NCBI RefSeq assembly: GCF_001672815.1
Contig: NZ_LZKK01000222.1
Coordinates: 1 to 34,157, forward strand
Source of the DNA: Mycobacterium sp. E796
GTDB lineage: Bacteria; Actinomycetota; Actinomycetes; Mycobacteriales; Mycobacteriaceae
Direction of reading: 5' to 3'
Length of the DNA: 34,157 nucleotides
Positions within the stretch are counted from its first letter, which is position 1. Each line of letters opens with the position of its first letter. The translations under genes and the position numbers were made by a program. Below are positions 16,158 to 23,385 of the stretch, one piece after another. A model generated the notes under the pieces. It made no database searches, was not told where the DNA came from, and worked only from the letters and a program-made list of their open reading frames with translations.

Positions 16158-16493
16158 ATGGTCAGGCTGTCGTTAACCAAACTTGCCGCCGCCGCTGGAG
16201 GCGTGGCATTCGCGTTGACGGCCGGCTCGGGGATCGCATCCGCGGATCCTCTCGATCCGGTCGTCAACACCACCTGCAACTACGGGCAGGTGATGGCCGC
16301 GCTCAACGCGACCGACCCGGCGGCTGCCGCGCAGCTCACCGCGTCGCCGGTCGCGACGAGCTACCTGCGCCAGTTCCTGGCCTCGCCGCCGCCGAAGCGG
16401 TTGCAGATGGCCCAGCAGATCCAGGCCATGCCGCAGGCCGCGCCGTACTTCAACGACGTGTTGTCGGTGGCCGGGAGCTGCAACAACTACTGA
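16158..16493 (+). CDS. Secreted TB8.4-type antigen (Rv1174c family, hemophore-like)
   Basis: The 111-aa protein has a Sec signal peptide cleaved after ASA (about residue 29) and a mature chain with two Cys, Cys40 in NTTCNYGQV and Cys108 in GSCNNY, probably disulfide-bonded. It agrees nearly along its whole length with low-molecular-weight T-cell antigen TB8.4 (Rv1174c) as I remember it. The fold is the small helical hemophore-related type (Rv0203-like), but heme binding by TB8.4 itself is not established. GGGGAAGG lies 9 nt before the ATG. It is convergent with the next gene, with only 12 bp between stops. Confidence 0.88.
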   Translation: MVRLSLTKLAAAAGGVAFALTAGSGIASADPLDPVVNTTCNYGQVMAALNATDPAAAAQLTASPVATSYLRQFLASPPPKRLQMAQQIQAMPQAAPYFNDVLSVAGSCNNY

Positions 16494-16505
16494 GCCACTG
16501 GCGCG

Positions 16506-17303
16506 TCAGTAGCCGCTGAGCAGTCGGCGCACCTGGCCCAGCAGTTCGGGGCCGGCGTCGCTGCAAATCCGTGACGGGTTTCCGGGTCGGCGACCCCAGA
16601 GCAGCAAAACCCTTGCGGCGGAATCGGTTTCGAGAGTGGCCGGGCCTTCGGGCCCGGCCATTCCGATTGAGGTCTTTTCGGCGTCGGCGGTGACCACCAC
16701 GTCGTCGCTACCGAAGACGCGCAACCGCGCCTCGATTCGCTCGCCCGGTTCCAGCGACTTGGCGCCCTTGGCGAGCAGTGGGCGTCCCACGGCGACGACG
16801 CTGTGGGTGGTCATCCAGGGATCGGCGAGCCGGGCGGCGAACCCGCTGTCGTCATCCCCGGTGATGTCCCAACCGTGCAGGACGAGTTCCTCCCGCATGT
16901 GCTCGGCGAACCAGGGCACCTTCATGGTGCGCCCGGTCCAGGCGACGTCGGTGTCGGCGGGGACGCTCTCGGCGGCGGCCGCGACCTCGTTCAGCGTGGC
17001 CATCCGGTCGTGCAGCGCGTCCCAGAGGCCCGCGTCGTTCATGGCGCGCAGGGGGGCCTCCCGTTCCTCGAAGCCGCGCGTGCCGACGGGTTCGCCCTCC
17101 AGGTGGGCTTCCAGCACCCGGGCGAGCTCCTCGGCGTTTCCGGCCTGATGGATGACGATGTCGCGCACCGTCCACGCTTCGCACCAGGTGCCCGACTCGG
17201 GGCGGCGGCGCTGCACCGCGTCCAGGAAGGGCTGCCATTCCGGGAACCGGCCTTGATCGATGTGTCGCTTCACGGCGTCCGGTATACCCGCGGCCACCGA
17301 CAC
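16506..17303 (-). CDS. Maleylpyruvate isomerase-like (MDMPI N-terminal) protein
   Basis: The 265-aa protein has an MDMPI/DinB-like N-terminal bundle with metal-ligand candidates in TVRDIVIHQAGN and EELVLHGWDITGD, and a C-terminal SCP2-like half (about residues 165-265). It is a second member of the family found at 7175-7891, with limited sequence similarity. Members may use mycothiol as cofactor; the substrate is unknown. GTG 17303 gives MSVAAGIP; no Shine-Dalgarno is clear and GTG 17297 is an alternative. It lies 80 bp downstream of fbiC on the same strand and is an addition relative to the fbiC-TB8.4 junction of M. tuberculosis. Confidence 0.72.
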   Translation of the reverse strand: MSVAAGIPDAVKRHIDQGRFPEWQPFLDAVQRRRPESGTWCEAWTVRDIVIHQAGNAEELARVLEAHLEGEPVGTRGFEEREAPLRAMNDAGLWDALHDRMATLNEVAAAAESVPADTDVAWTGRTMKVPWFAEHMREELVLHGWDITGDDDSGFAARLADPWMTTHSVVAVGRPLLAKGAKSLEPGERIEARLRVFGSDDVVVTADAEKTSIGMAGPEGPATLETDSAARVLLLWGRRPGNPSRICSDAGPELLGQVRRLLSGY

Positions 17304-17383
17304 CTAGTCGTCGGCGAGCGCGCGCAAAATGCCGCGCTTCCCGGCGTGTCGCCGTACAAACGCGCGCCCTCGGCGGCGGGAAG

Positions 17384-19957
17384 TTACGCGGCCAGCGGGG
17401 CGTACGTGGTGGTGCGCTGGCGCGCCGGGCGGCCGATGCCCTCGGCGATCGCGGCCAGCTCCGCCGCGGTCTTCGACGACCCGTGTTCAGACCCGGCCAT
17501 CCGCGAGATGGTCTCCTCCATCAGCGTCCCGCCCAGGTCGTTGGCGCCGCCGTTGAGCATCACCCGCGTGCGCTCGACACCGAGCTTGACCCAGCTGGTC
17601 TGGATGTGAGAGATGCGGCCGTGCAACATGATTCGCGCCAGCGCGTGCACCGCCCGGTTGTCCCGGTGGCTGGGTCCCGGCCGCGCCGCGCCGGCCAGGT
17701 ACAGCGGCGAGTTCTGGTGCACGAACGGCAACGGGACGAACTCGGTGAAACCGCCGGTGCGGTCCTGGATGTCCCGCAGCACGTTGAGGTGGCCCACCCA
17801 GTGCCGCGGGGTGTCGACGTGGCCGTACATCATCGTCGACGACGACCGCAGGCCCACCGCGTGCGCCGTGCTGACGATCTCGATCCACAACGAGGTGGGC
17901 AGCTTGCCCTTGGTGAGCACCCAGCGCACCTCGTCGTCCAGGATCTCCGCTGCCGTGCCGGGGATGGTGTCCAGCCCGGCCTCGCGCAGGCTGATCAGCC
18001 ACTCGCGAATGCTCAACCCGCTCTTGGTCACACCGTTGGCGATCTCCATCGGCGAGAAGGCGTGCACGTGCATCGAGGGCACCCGGGCCTTGACGGCGCG
18101 CACCAGCTCGGCGTACCCGGTCACCGGCAGTTCGGGGTCGATCCCGCCCTGCATGCACACCTCGGTGGCGCCCTCGACGTGCGCCTCCCAGGCACGGTCG
18201 GCCACCTCCTCGGTGGACAGCGAATACGCGTCGGCGTCGCCCTTGCGCTGGGCGAACGCGCAGAAGCGGCACCCCGTGTAGCAGATGTTGGTGAAGTTGA
18301 TGTTGCGGTTCACCACGAAGGTCACGTCGTCGCCGACGGCGTCGCGGCGCAGCGAATCCGCCAGCGCGGCAACCGCTTCCAGCGCCGGGCCCTCGGCCGT
18401 CGCCAGCGCCAGATACTCCTCGTCGGTGCACCCTGCCGGATCGCGTTCGGCCGAGCGCAGCGCGGCGAGCACGTCCGTGTCCAGACGTTCGGGGGCGCGC
18501 ACGCCCAGCTCGTGCACGTGCGCACGGATCGACTCCCAATCGCCGAACGCGCTGTCGAGGTCGCTGCGGGCGGCGGTGTTGCGGCCTTCCGTGTCGATCG
18601 CAGCATTCAGGTCCACCCGGCCGGCGGACTCCACGTCGTCGGGCTCCTGCCAGGGCATGCCCACCGGGTTGACGTCGCGGGCCAGGCCGGTCGCCGGGTC
18701 CGCCAGCGCCAGAACGTGTCCGCGCACCCGCGGGTCGATCCACGCCGCGCCGGCCTGGACATACTTGGGTTGCGCGGTCAGGCGCTGCACCAGGTCGTAC
18801 CCGCCCTCGGCGGTGACCGCGGCCAGCTCGTCCAAAGCGGGCCAGGGACGTTCGGGGTTGACATGGTCGGGCGTCAACGGCGAGACGCCGCCCCAATCGT
18901 CGACGCCGGCGCGGATCAGGGCCAGGCACTCGTCGCGCGAGACCAGGTTGGGCGGCGCCTGAATGCGCATGCCCGGGCCGAGTACCAGCCGCGCGACCGC
19001 CACCGTCGCCAGGTAGTCCTCGATCCCGGCGTCCGGGAACGCCGCCATCGCGGTGTGCTCCTTGGCCCGGAAATTCTGCACGATCACTTCCTGGACGTGC
19101 CCGAACTCCTTGTGCGACTTGCGAATCGCATGCAGGGTGTCCGCGCGTTCGGCCAGCGTTTCGCCGATGCCGACCAGCAGCCCGGTGGTGAACGGAATGG
19201 ACAACCGCCCGGCGTCGGTCAGGGTGCGCAGCCGAACAGCCGGGTCCTTGTCCGGGCTGCCGTAGTGCGCAAGCCCTTTCGTCTCGAAGAGCCGCCGCGA
19301 CGTCGTCTCGAGCATCATGCCCATCGACGGCGCCACCGGCTTGAGCCGCGACAACTCCGACCAGCTCATCACGCCGGGGTTCAGGTGCGGGAGCAGCCCG
19401 GTTTCCTCGAGGACCCGGATCGCCATCGCCCGCACGTAGGACAGCGTCGAGTCGTAGCCGCGTTGGGCGAGCCACTCCCGCGCCTCCGGCCACCGGTCCT
19501 CGGGCCGGTCGCCGAGGGTGAATAGCGCTTCCTTGCAACCGAGTTCGGCCCCACGACGGGCGAGGTCGAGTATCTCGTCGGGCTCCAGGTACATGCCGGC
19601 GCCCCGCGCGCGCAGCTTGCCCGGGACGGTGACGAACGTGCAGTAATGGCAGCTGTCACGGCACAGGTGGGTGACGGGGACGAACACCTTGCGCGAATAG
19701 CTGATCGGCAGCCTCCCGCCCGGCCCGCGCCGCCCCGCCGACTCGAGGCCCGCGTCGCGCACCCGCGCCGCGCTCGCGCACAGATCGGTGAGGTCCTCGC
19801 CGCGCGCGGTCATGGCGACGGCCGCCTCCTCGACGTTGAGCGCGACCCCATCCCGGGCCCGCCGCAAAACGCGCCGCAACGCCGACGCGCTGGCCTTGGG
19901 CGGAACGACAGGACTCGGCAGAGCGCTGGGCGCCGGAGGCTCCGGTGTCAGTGGCAC
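17384..19957 (-). CDS. fbiC: FO synthase FbiC (CofG-CofH fusion)
   Basis: This 857-aa bifunctional radical-SAM enzyme makes 7,8-didemethyl-8-hydroxy-5-deazariboflavin (FO), the chromophore of coenzyme F420, from tyrosine and 5-amino-6-ribitylaminouracil. The CofG half carries Cys99-x3-Cys103-x2-Cys106 (CRDSCHYC) and the CofH half Cys559-x3-Cys563-x2-Cys566 (CYTGCRFC), each binding a [4Fe-4S] cluster. Length and sequence match Rv1173 (856 aa). The GTG at 19957 is chosen from that length and a GGGGAAG site upstream; the frame is open for 27 more codons without support. F420 feeds many mycobacterial reductases and activates nitroimidazole prodrugs. Confidence 0.97.
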   Translation of the reverse strand: MPLTPEPPAPSALPSPVVPPKASASALRRVLRRARDGVALNVEEAAVAMTARGEDLTDLCASAARVRDAGLESAGRRGPGGRLPISYSRKVFVPVTHLCRDSCHYCTFVTVPGKLRARGAGMYLEPDEILDLARRGAELGCKEALFTLGDRPEDRWPEAREWLAQRGYDSTLSYVRAMAIRVLEETGLLPHLNPGVMSWSELSRLKPVAPSMGMMLETTSRRLFETKGLAHYGSPDKDPAVRLRTLTDAGRLSIPFTTGLLVGIGETLAERADTLHAIRKSHKEFGHVQEVIVQNFRAKEHTAMAAFPDAGIEDYLATVAVARLVLGPGMRIQAPPNLVSRDECLALIRAGVDDWGGVSPLTPDHVNPERPWPALDELAAVTAEGGYDLVQRLTAQPKYVQAGAAWIDPRVRGHVLALADPATGLARDVNPVGMPWQEPDDVESAGRVDLNAAIDTEGRNTAARSDLDSAFGDWESIRAHVHELGVRAPERLDTDVLAALRSAERDPAGCTDEEYLALATAEGPALEAVAALADSLRRDAVGDDVTFVVNRNINFTNICYTGCRFCAFAQRKGDADAYSLSTEEVADRAWEAHVEGATEVCMQGGIDPELPVTGYAELVRAVKARVPSMHVHAFSPMEIANGVTKSGLSIREWLISLREAGLDTIPGTAAEILDDEVRWVLTKGKLPTSLWIEIVSTAHAVGLRSSSTMMYGHVDTPRHWVGHLNVLRDIQDRTGGFTEFVPLPFVHQNSPLYLAGAARPGPSHRDNRAVHALARIMLHGRISHIQTSWVKLGVERTRVMLNGGANDLGGTLMEETISRMAGSEHGSSKTAAELAAIAEGIGRPARQRTTTYAPLAA

Positions 19958-20153
19958 GTTGGTGTAACTTCCCCACGATCGAATTTCATCCGCCCGGCCC
20001 AACCTGTGCAGCTGTGGGCAGCGGTGCCATATCCGCAACAGTAGCGCCAGGCTCCCGCCGACCTACGGTCGACATCCCGGCGTCGCGGCCCCCGCGCGGA
20101 GCGCCCTAGTTAAGTGTTTGACGAACTTGCCTGCCTGCCAGCGGCGACCGATA

Positions 20154-20177
20154 TAGCATCCGTCGTATCCAGGGAGG
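20154..20177 (+). promoter_or_regulatory. -10 box and strong ribosome site of the PE12-like gene
   Basis: TAGCAT (20154-20159) is a good -10 element in an AT-rich patch; TTGACG at 20118 is too far away to be its -35. AGGGAGG (20171-20177) is a strong Shine-Dalgarno 6 nt before ATG 20184. Confidence 0.45.
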
Positions 20178-20183
20178 TACCGA

Positions 20184-21272
20184 ATGTCGTTCCTATTCGC
20201 CACCCCGGAGGCGCTGGCGGCAGCGGCTTCGGACTTGGCTGGCATTGGTTCGACCATCAACAGCGCCAGCGCGGCGGCGGCGGCCCCGACATCCGCGGTC
20301 GCCGCCTCGGCGGCAGACGCCGTGTCGGCCCAGGTCGCGGCGTTCCTCTCCGAGCACGGGCTGGGATATCAGCAGTTCAGCGCGCAGATCGCGCAGTTTC
20401 ACGAGCAATTTGTCCAGACCTTGAGCTCCGGCGCGAACGCGTTCGCGGCGGCCGAGTCCAGCGCCGCGCAGAACCTCGCCGGTGCGGTCAACGCGCCCGC
20501 CGCGGCGCTGCCCAGCGCCGCGCAGAGCCTCGCCAGCGCGGTGAACGCGCCCGCCGCGTCGCTGCTCGGCGGCGGTGGCGGCGGCGTCGCGGGCGTCATC
20601 GGCGGCGCCGTGTCCAATGCGGTGAACCGCGTGGAGAGCGTCGTGGCCGGCTCCAACTTCCTGGGCGGCGCCGGACTGGTGGGCGGCGGCGGTCTCGCCG
20701 GCATGGTCGGCGGCGGCCTGTCCGCCGCGGTGAACCAGGTCGAGAGCGTGGTGGCCGGCTCCAACTTCCTGGGCGGCGCCGGCCTGCTGGGCTCTGGTTT
20801 ACCGGGTGGCCTTTCGGCGCTCGCCGGGGAAGCCGGCGCCCTGTTGCCGACCGGCGGCATCCGCGCCCTCACCGCGGCCAGCGCGCTCGTCACACCGGCC
20901 GCCATGACCAACGCCGCGGTCGTGCCGGCGGCGACCGGGTCGATCGGCGACGCCATCAAGGCCGGGTACCTACTCGTCGAGCCGTGGGTGCAGTACGGTT
21001 TCGACCTCGCCGCGTACGCGGTCGGTTACCTGCCCTACGTCGGCTGGCTGGCCCCCCAGATCTACTTCTTCTACGACCTTTTCGAGCCCATGGTGCAGGC
21101 CGGCCTGTTCAACACCATCGACTGGCTGCAGGGCAGCATCAGCTTCGCGCAAGGGCTGGCCAACTTCTGGGATGCCACCACGGCGTCGATCAACCAGTTC
21201 ATCAACAGCGAGATCTACTGGGCGCTGAGCTTCCTCCCGCCGCTGCCGCCGCTGCCCCCGTTCTTCCCGTAA
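20184..21272 (+). CDS. PE-family protein (PE12-like) with hydrophobic C-terminal domain
   Basis: The 362-aa protein has an N-terminal PE domain (residues 1 to about 95, Pro8-Glu9), the helical hairpin used for type VII (ESX) export with a PPE partner. The export motif is normally YxxxD/E; here it reads FAAAE at 87-91, with Phe for Tyr. Residues 97-125 and 150-201 hold short direct duplications, then a conserved-looking C-terminal region follows (about 225-362; EPWVQYGFDLAAYAVGYLPY, then a Pro-rich LPPLPPLPPFFP end). Position beside fbiC matches Rv1172c (PE12). No PPE gene lies next to it. Its 3' end overlaps the opposite-strand membrane protein gene by 58 bp. Confidence 0.88.
   Translation: MSFLFATPEALAAAASDLAGIGSTINSASAAAAAPTSAVAASAADAVSAQVAAFLSEHGLGYQQFSAQIAQFHEQFVQTLSSGANAFAAAESSAAQNLAGAVNAPAAALPSAAQSLASAVNAPAASLLGGGGGGVAGVIGGAVSNAVNRVESVVAGSNFLGGAGLVGGGGLAGMVGGGLSAAVNQVESVVAGSNFLGGAGLLGSGLPGGLSALAGEAGALLPTGGIRALTAASALVTPAAMTNAAVVPAATGSIGDAIKAGYLLVEPWVQYGFDLAAYAVGYLPYVGWLAPQIYFFYDLFEPMVQAGLFNTIDWLQGSISFAQGLANFWDATTASINQFINSEIYWALSFLPPLPPLPPFFP
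20634..20793 (+). repeat. 108-bp direct duplication inside the PE12-like gene
   Basis: The segment encoding ESVVAGSNFLGGAGL occurs twice, starting at 20634 and 20742, with the shared part nearly identical at DNA level. A second 57-bp tandem duplication (NAPAA segment) lies at about 20461-20575. These are in-frame expansions typical of PE genes. Confidence 0.7.
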
Positions 21273-21685
21273 CCCGGCCCGCCGCGCCGGAACAGCACCC
21301 ACACCGGGGGCGCGACACCCAGCGCGATCAGGACCAGGGCCCCGTACGCCATCACTCCCCGGCCCCCCAGGATCACGTCGTCGCCGGGACCGCCCATGCT
21401 CAGCACGGCGACGGTCAGCAGCCACGTCCACAACGGCAGCGCGGCCACCCGCGTGGAGCGGGTCCACAGGCCGGCGGCCCACACCAGCGCCGCGTTGACG
21501 AGCCCGCTGACCAGCGCACTGATTGGGAACGGAATCGAACCTATATAGGAAGGAAGCAGCAGCGCGCCGGCGAGGGCCGAAAGGATCCCGTCCACAGCCA
21601 GCAGCGCCAAAACGACGAAACGAATCGCGGGATCCGTGGCGCCGCCGTCCTGGATGGACGCGGCGCGTGGCTTGGTTTCGGTCAG
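21215..21685 (-). CDS. Four-helix membrane protein, Rv1171-like, probable CTG start
   Basis: The 156-aa protein has four hydrophobic helices between residues 22 and 132 (LALLAVDGILSALAGALLL, ISALVSGLVNAALVWAAGL, LWTWLLTVAVLSM, YGALVLIALGVAPPVWVLF). It occupies the place of Rv1171, a conserved membrane protein of unknown function between PE12 and mshB. No ATG, GTG or TTG fits the expected N-terminus. A CTG at 21685 gives MTETKPRAAS and overlaps the stop of a 35-aa ORF as CTGA, suggesting coupled initiation. An in-frame GTG further upstream lies inside the small ORF and would add an Arg-rich leader. The Gly-rich tail is encoded opposite the Pro-rich end of the PE gene. Confidence 0.68.
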   Translation of the reverse strand: MTETKPRAASIQDGGATDPAIRFVVLALLAVDGILSALAGALLLPSYIGSIPFPISALVSGLVNAALVWAAGLWTRSTRVAALPLWTWLLTVAVLSMGGPGDDVILGGRGVMAYGALVLIALGVAPPVWVLFRRGGPGYGKNGGSGGSGGRKLSAQ

Positions 21686-21789
21686 GTCGGGACGCTGTCG
21701 ACGTTGGCGAGTATCGAGCCGATGACCCACTGCAGGCTGTCGAGCCGGTCCTGCCAATGCTGCATATTGGGGTCCAGGTCGGGGTCCAT
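21682..21789 (-). CDS. 35-aa ORF between mshB and the Rv1171-like gene
   Basis: The ATG at 21789 is preceded by GGAAGGAATTCGC, a strong Shine-Dalgarno with 6-8 nt spacing, and opens a 35-aa frame: MDPDLDPNMQHWQDRLDSLQ, then a short hydrophobic WVIGSILANVD and SVPT. Its TGA overlaps the proposed CTG start of the next gene. It starts 33 bp after mshB, so mshB, this ORF and the membrane gene look like one operon. It could be a real small protein or a leader that couples translation. No family is recognised. Confidence 0.55.
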   Translation of the reverse strand: MDPDLDPNMQHWQDRLDSLQWVIGSILANVDSVPT

Positions 21790-21822
21790 GCGAATTCCTT
21801 CCGTGGCTGCCTGTTTGGCAGC

Positions 21823-22725
21823 CTACCGCGTTGCGGCCGCGGTCAAACCGAGTCCCGCGAGCAGGTCCGTCTCCCATCCGCGCGCGTCGCGCTCCCCCGC
21901 GGAGCCTTCCACCAGCACGTAGTGCTCGTCGGGCAGGATGGGCAGCGCGAAGTTGTTCGACAGCGCCAGCGCGCGGGCCGTCGGGCCGACGACGAGCTGG
22001 GTTTCGTGGGCGGCCAGGGCGGCGATCTTCGCCGCGAGCGCATCCGGGGCGGCCTGCACGACGGCGTCGATGTCGGCGTCCGCGTATCCGAAGTCGAACT
22101 CCTCTTGCGGCGGGACCATCCAGTCGGGCAGCAGGTCTTTGCGATCGAGCTCCCGCCAACCGGTCTGGAACGCGCTCGCGGCCAGGACCGTCCAGTAGAA
22201 CTTGGGCACCGCCCAAGGCTCGCCCGGGTAATCGTCGGTGGCGGCGGCGGCGACCGCGGCGGTCGTGACGGTGTGGGTGTGGATGTGGTCGGGATGGCCG
22301 TAGCCGCCGTTGGGGTCGTAGGTCACGACGACGTGGGGGCGCTGCTCGCGGATGACGGCGACCAGTGCGCCGACGGCCTCGCGTTCGTCGGCGTCGATGA
22401 ACCTCTGGCGACCCCGCGGCGGCGTGCCCTCCATCCCCGAGTCACGCCAGCGCCCCGCGCCCCCCAGATAGCGGGGCGCGTCGACGCCCAGCGCCCGCAA
22501 CGCGGCCGTGAGCTCGACGATCCGGTAGCCGCCCAGTTGGTCCGCGCGGTCGACGGCGAGCCCGGCCCATCGGTCGCCGATGACCTCGCCCTCCTCGCCG
22601 AGCGTGCAGGTGACGACGCGGACATCCGCCCCGCGGGCGGTGTAATGCGCGATGGTGGCGCCGTTGGCTAGGCTCTCGTCATCGGGATGCGCGTGGACGA
22701 ACAGCAGCCGTGGAGTCTCGGGCAT
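21823..22725 (-). CDS. mshB: N-acetyl-1-D-myo-inositol-2-amino-2-deoxy-alpha-D-glucopyranoside deacetylase MshB
   Basis: This 300-aa zinc-dependent deacetylase of the LmbE/PIG-L family catalyses the second step of mycothiol synthesis, removing acetate from GlcNAc-inositol. The zinc ligands His13 and Asp16 (HAHPDDE) and His147 (GHPDHIHTH) fall at the same numbers as in Rv1170, with Asp15 as general base. Its ATG lies 6 nt after TAGGGT (22737-22732), so the transcript is probably leaderless. It is divergent from a TetR gene across a 66-bp region containing a 17-bp palindrome, which suggests regulation by that repressor. A 35-aa ORF and a membrane protein follow. Confidence 0.96.
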   Translation of the reverse strand: MPETPRLLFVHAHPDDESLANGATIAHYTARGADVRVVTCTLGEEGEVIGDRWAGLAVDRADQLGGYRIVELTAALRALGVDAPRYLGGAGRWRDSGMEGTPPRGRQRFIDADEREAVGALVAVIREQRPHVVVTYDPNGGYGHPDHIHTHTVTTAAVAAAATDDYPGEPWAVPKFYWTVLAASAFQTGWRELDRKDLLPDWMVPPQEEFDFGYADADIDAVVQAAPDALAAKIAALAAHETQLVVGPTARALALSNNFALPILPDEHYVLVEGSAGERDARGWETDLLAGLGLTAAATR

Positions 22726-22731
22726 GCAGGC

Positions 22732-22785
22732 ACCCTACCCCCGTCTCGCCGAGACTCGGCGAAAAGGAACGCGGGCGGCTACTAT
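22732..22785. promoter_or_regulatory. Divergent mshB / TetR promoters with 17-bp palindromic operator
   Basis: TCGCCGAGACTCGGCGA (22746-22762) is a perfect palindrome with 8-bp arms about one central base, the size of TetR operators. TAGGGT on the minus strand (22737-22732) is the mshB -10, and TACTAT (22780-22785) is the TetR-gene -10; each ends 6 nt before its start codon. The palindrome covers the -35 zone of both promoters. Confidence 0.65.
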
Positions 22786-22791
22786 CGAGAA

Positions 22792-23385
22792 ATGCCGCAG
22801 CTAACCCAGGGCCGGAGCAGCGTCCGGAGCCGCCGACGTGGCGAGGTGCTCGAACGTGCGCTCTACGAGGCCACGCTGGTCGAGCTGGCCGAAGTCGGCT
22901 ACGGCGGGCTGACGATGGAGGGTATCGCGGCGCGGGCGCACACCGGCAAGGCGGCGCTGTACCGGCGCTGGTGTAGCAAGCACGACCTGGTGCACGCGGC
23001 CCTGGTCTACGCCCTGCCGCCGACGCCCGAGCCGCGCTCCGGCCGGTCGGCCAGGGAGAACCTGCTGACAATGTTCACGTTGCACCGCGACATGTTGGCC
23101 GGAAAGACCACCTTTCCCGGCATGTACGTCGTCCAGCAGCTGCTGCACGAACCCGAGATGCGCGCCATCTTCGCCGACGCCGTGGTGGCCCCGCGCCTGA
23201 AGGTCATCGAATCGATCCTGCGGGCCGCCGTCGAGGACGGCGACCTCGACCCCGCCACGATCACGCCGCTGACCGCGCGCGTCGGGCCGGCCTTGATCAA
23301 CCAACACTTCCTGCTCACCGGGGAACCGCCGAACCGGCGCGAACTGGCGCTGGTCGTCGACACGGTGATCCCGCCGCGGGTCTAG
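22792..23385 (+). CDS. TetR-family transcriptional regulator (Rv1167c-like)
   Basis: The 197-aa protein has a TetR-type N-terminal helix-turn-helix at about residues 18-65 (LVELAEVGYGGLTMEGIAARAHTGKAALYRRW) and a C-terminal ligand-binding/dimerisation domain (about 75-197). ATG 22792 lies at +1 of the TACTAT box; the open frame upstream is a shadow. In M. tuberculosis the similar Rv1167c is also divergent from mshB, but separated from it by PE11 and PPE17. Here they are adjacent and share a palindromic operator, so autoregulation and control of mshB are likely; the ligand is unknown. Its stop shares a CTAG with the stop of the opposing PE gene. Confidence 0.88.
   Translation: MPQLTQGRSSVRSRRRGEVLERALYEATLVELAEVGYGGLTMEGIAARAHTGKAALYRRWCSKHDLVHAALVYALPPTPEPRSGRSARENLLTMFTLHRDMLAGKTTFPGMYVVQQLLHEPEMRAIFADAVVAPRLKVIESILRAAVEDGDLDPATITPLTARVGPALINQHFLLTGEPPNRRELALVVDTVIPPRV

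Noticed and set aside
15851..16279. 142-codon minus-strand ORF across the fdxC/TB8.4 gap
   Set aside because: It overlaps the signal peptide region of the TB8.4 gene on the other strand, has no ribosome site and no recognisable protein character.
17483..19525. Long plus-strand ORF opposite fbiC
   Set aside because: It is antisense to a clearly conserved radical-SAM enzyme and has the His/Arg/Gln/Val-rich composition typical of GC-rich shadow frames.
21215..22216. A 333-codon minus-strand ORF covering the Rv1171-like gene and part of mshB
   Set aside because: Only the last 156 codons have membrane-protein character; the upstream part is an Arg/Gly-rich shadow of mshB.
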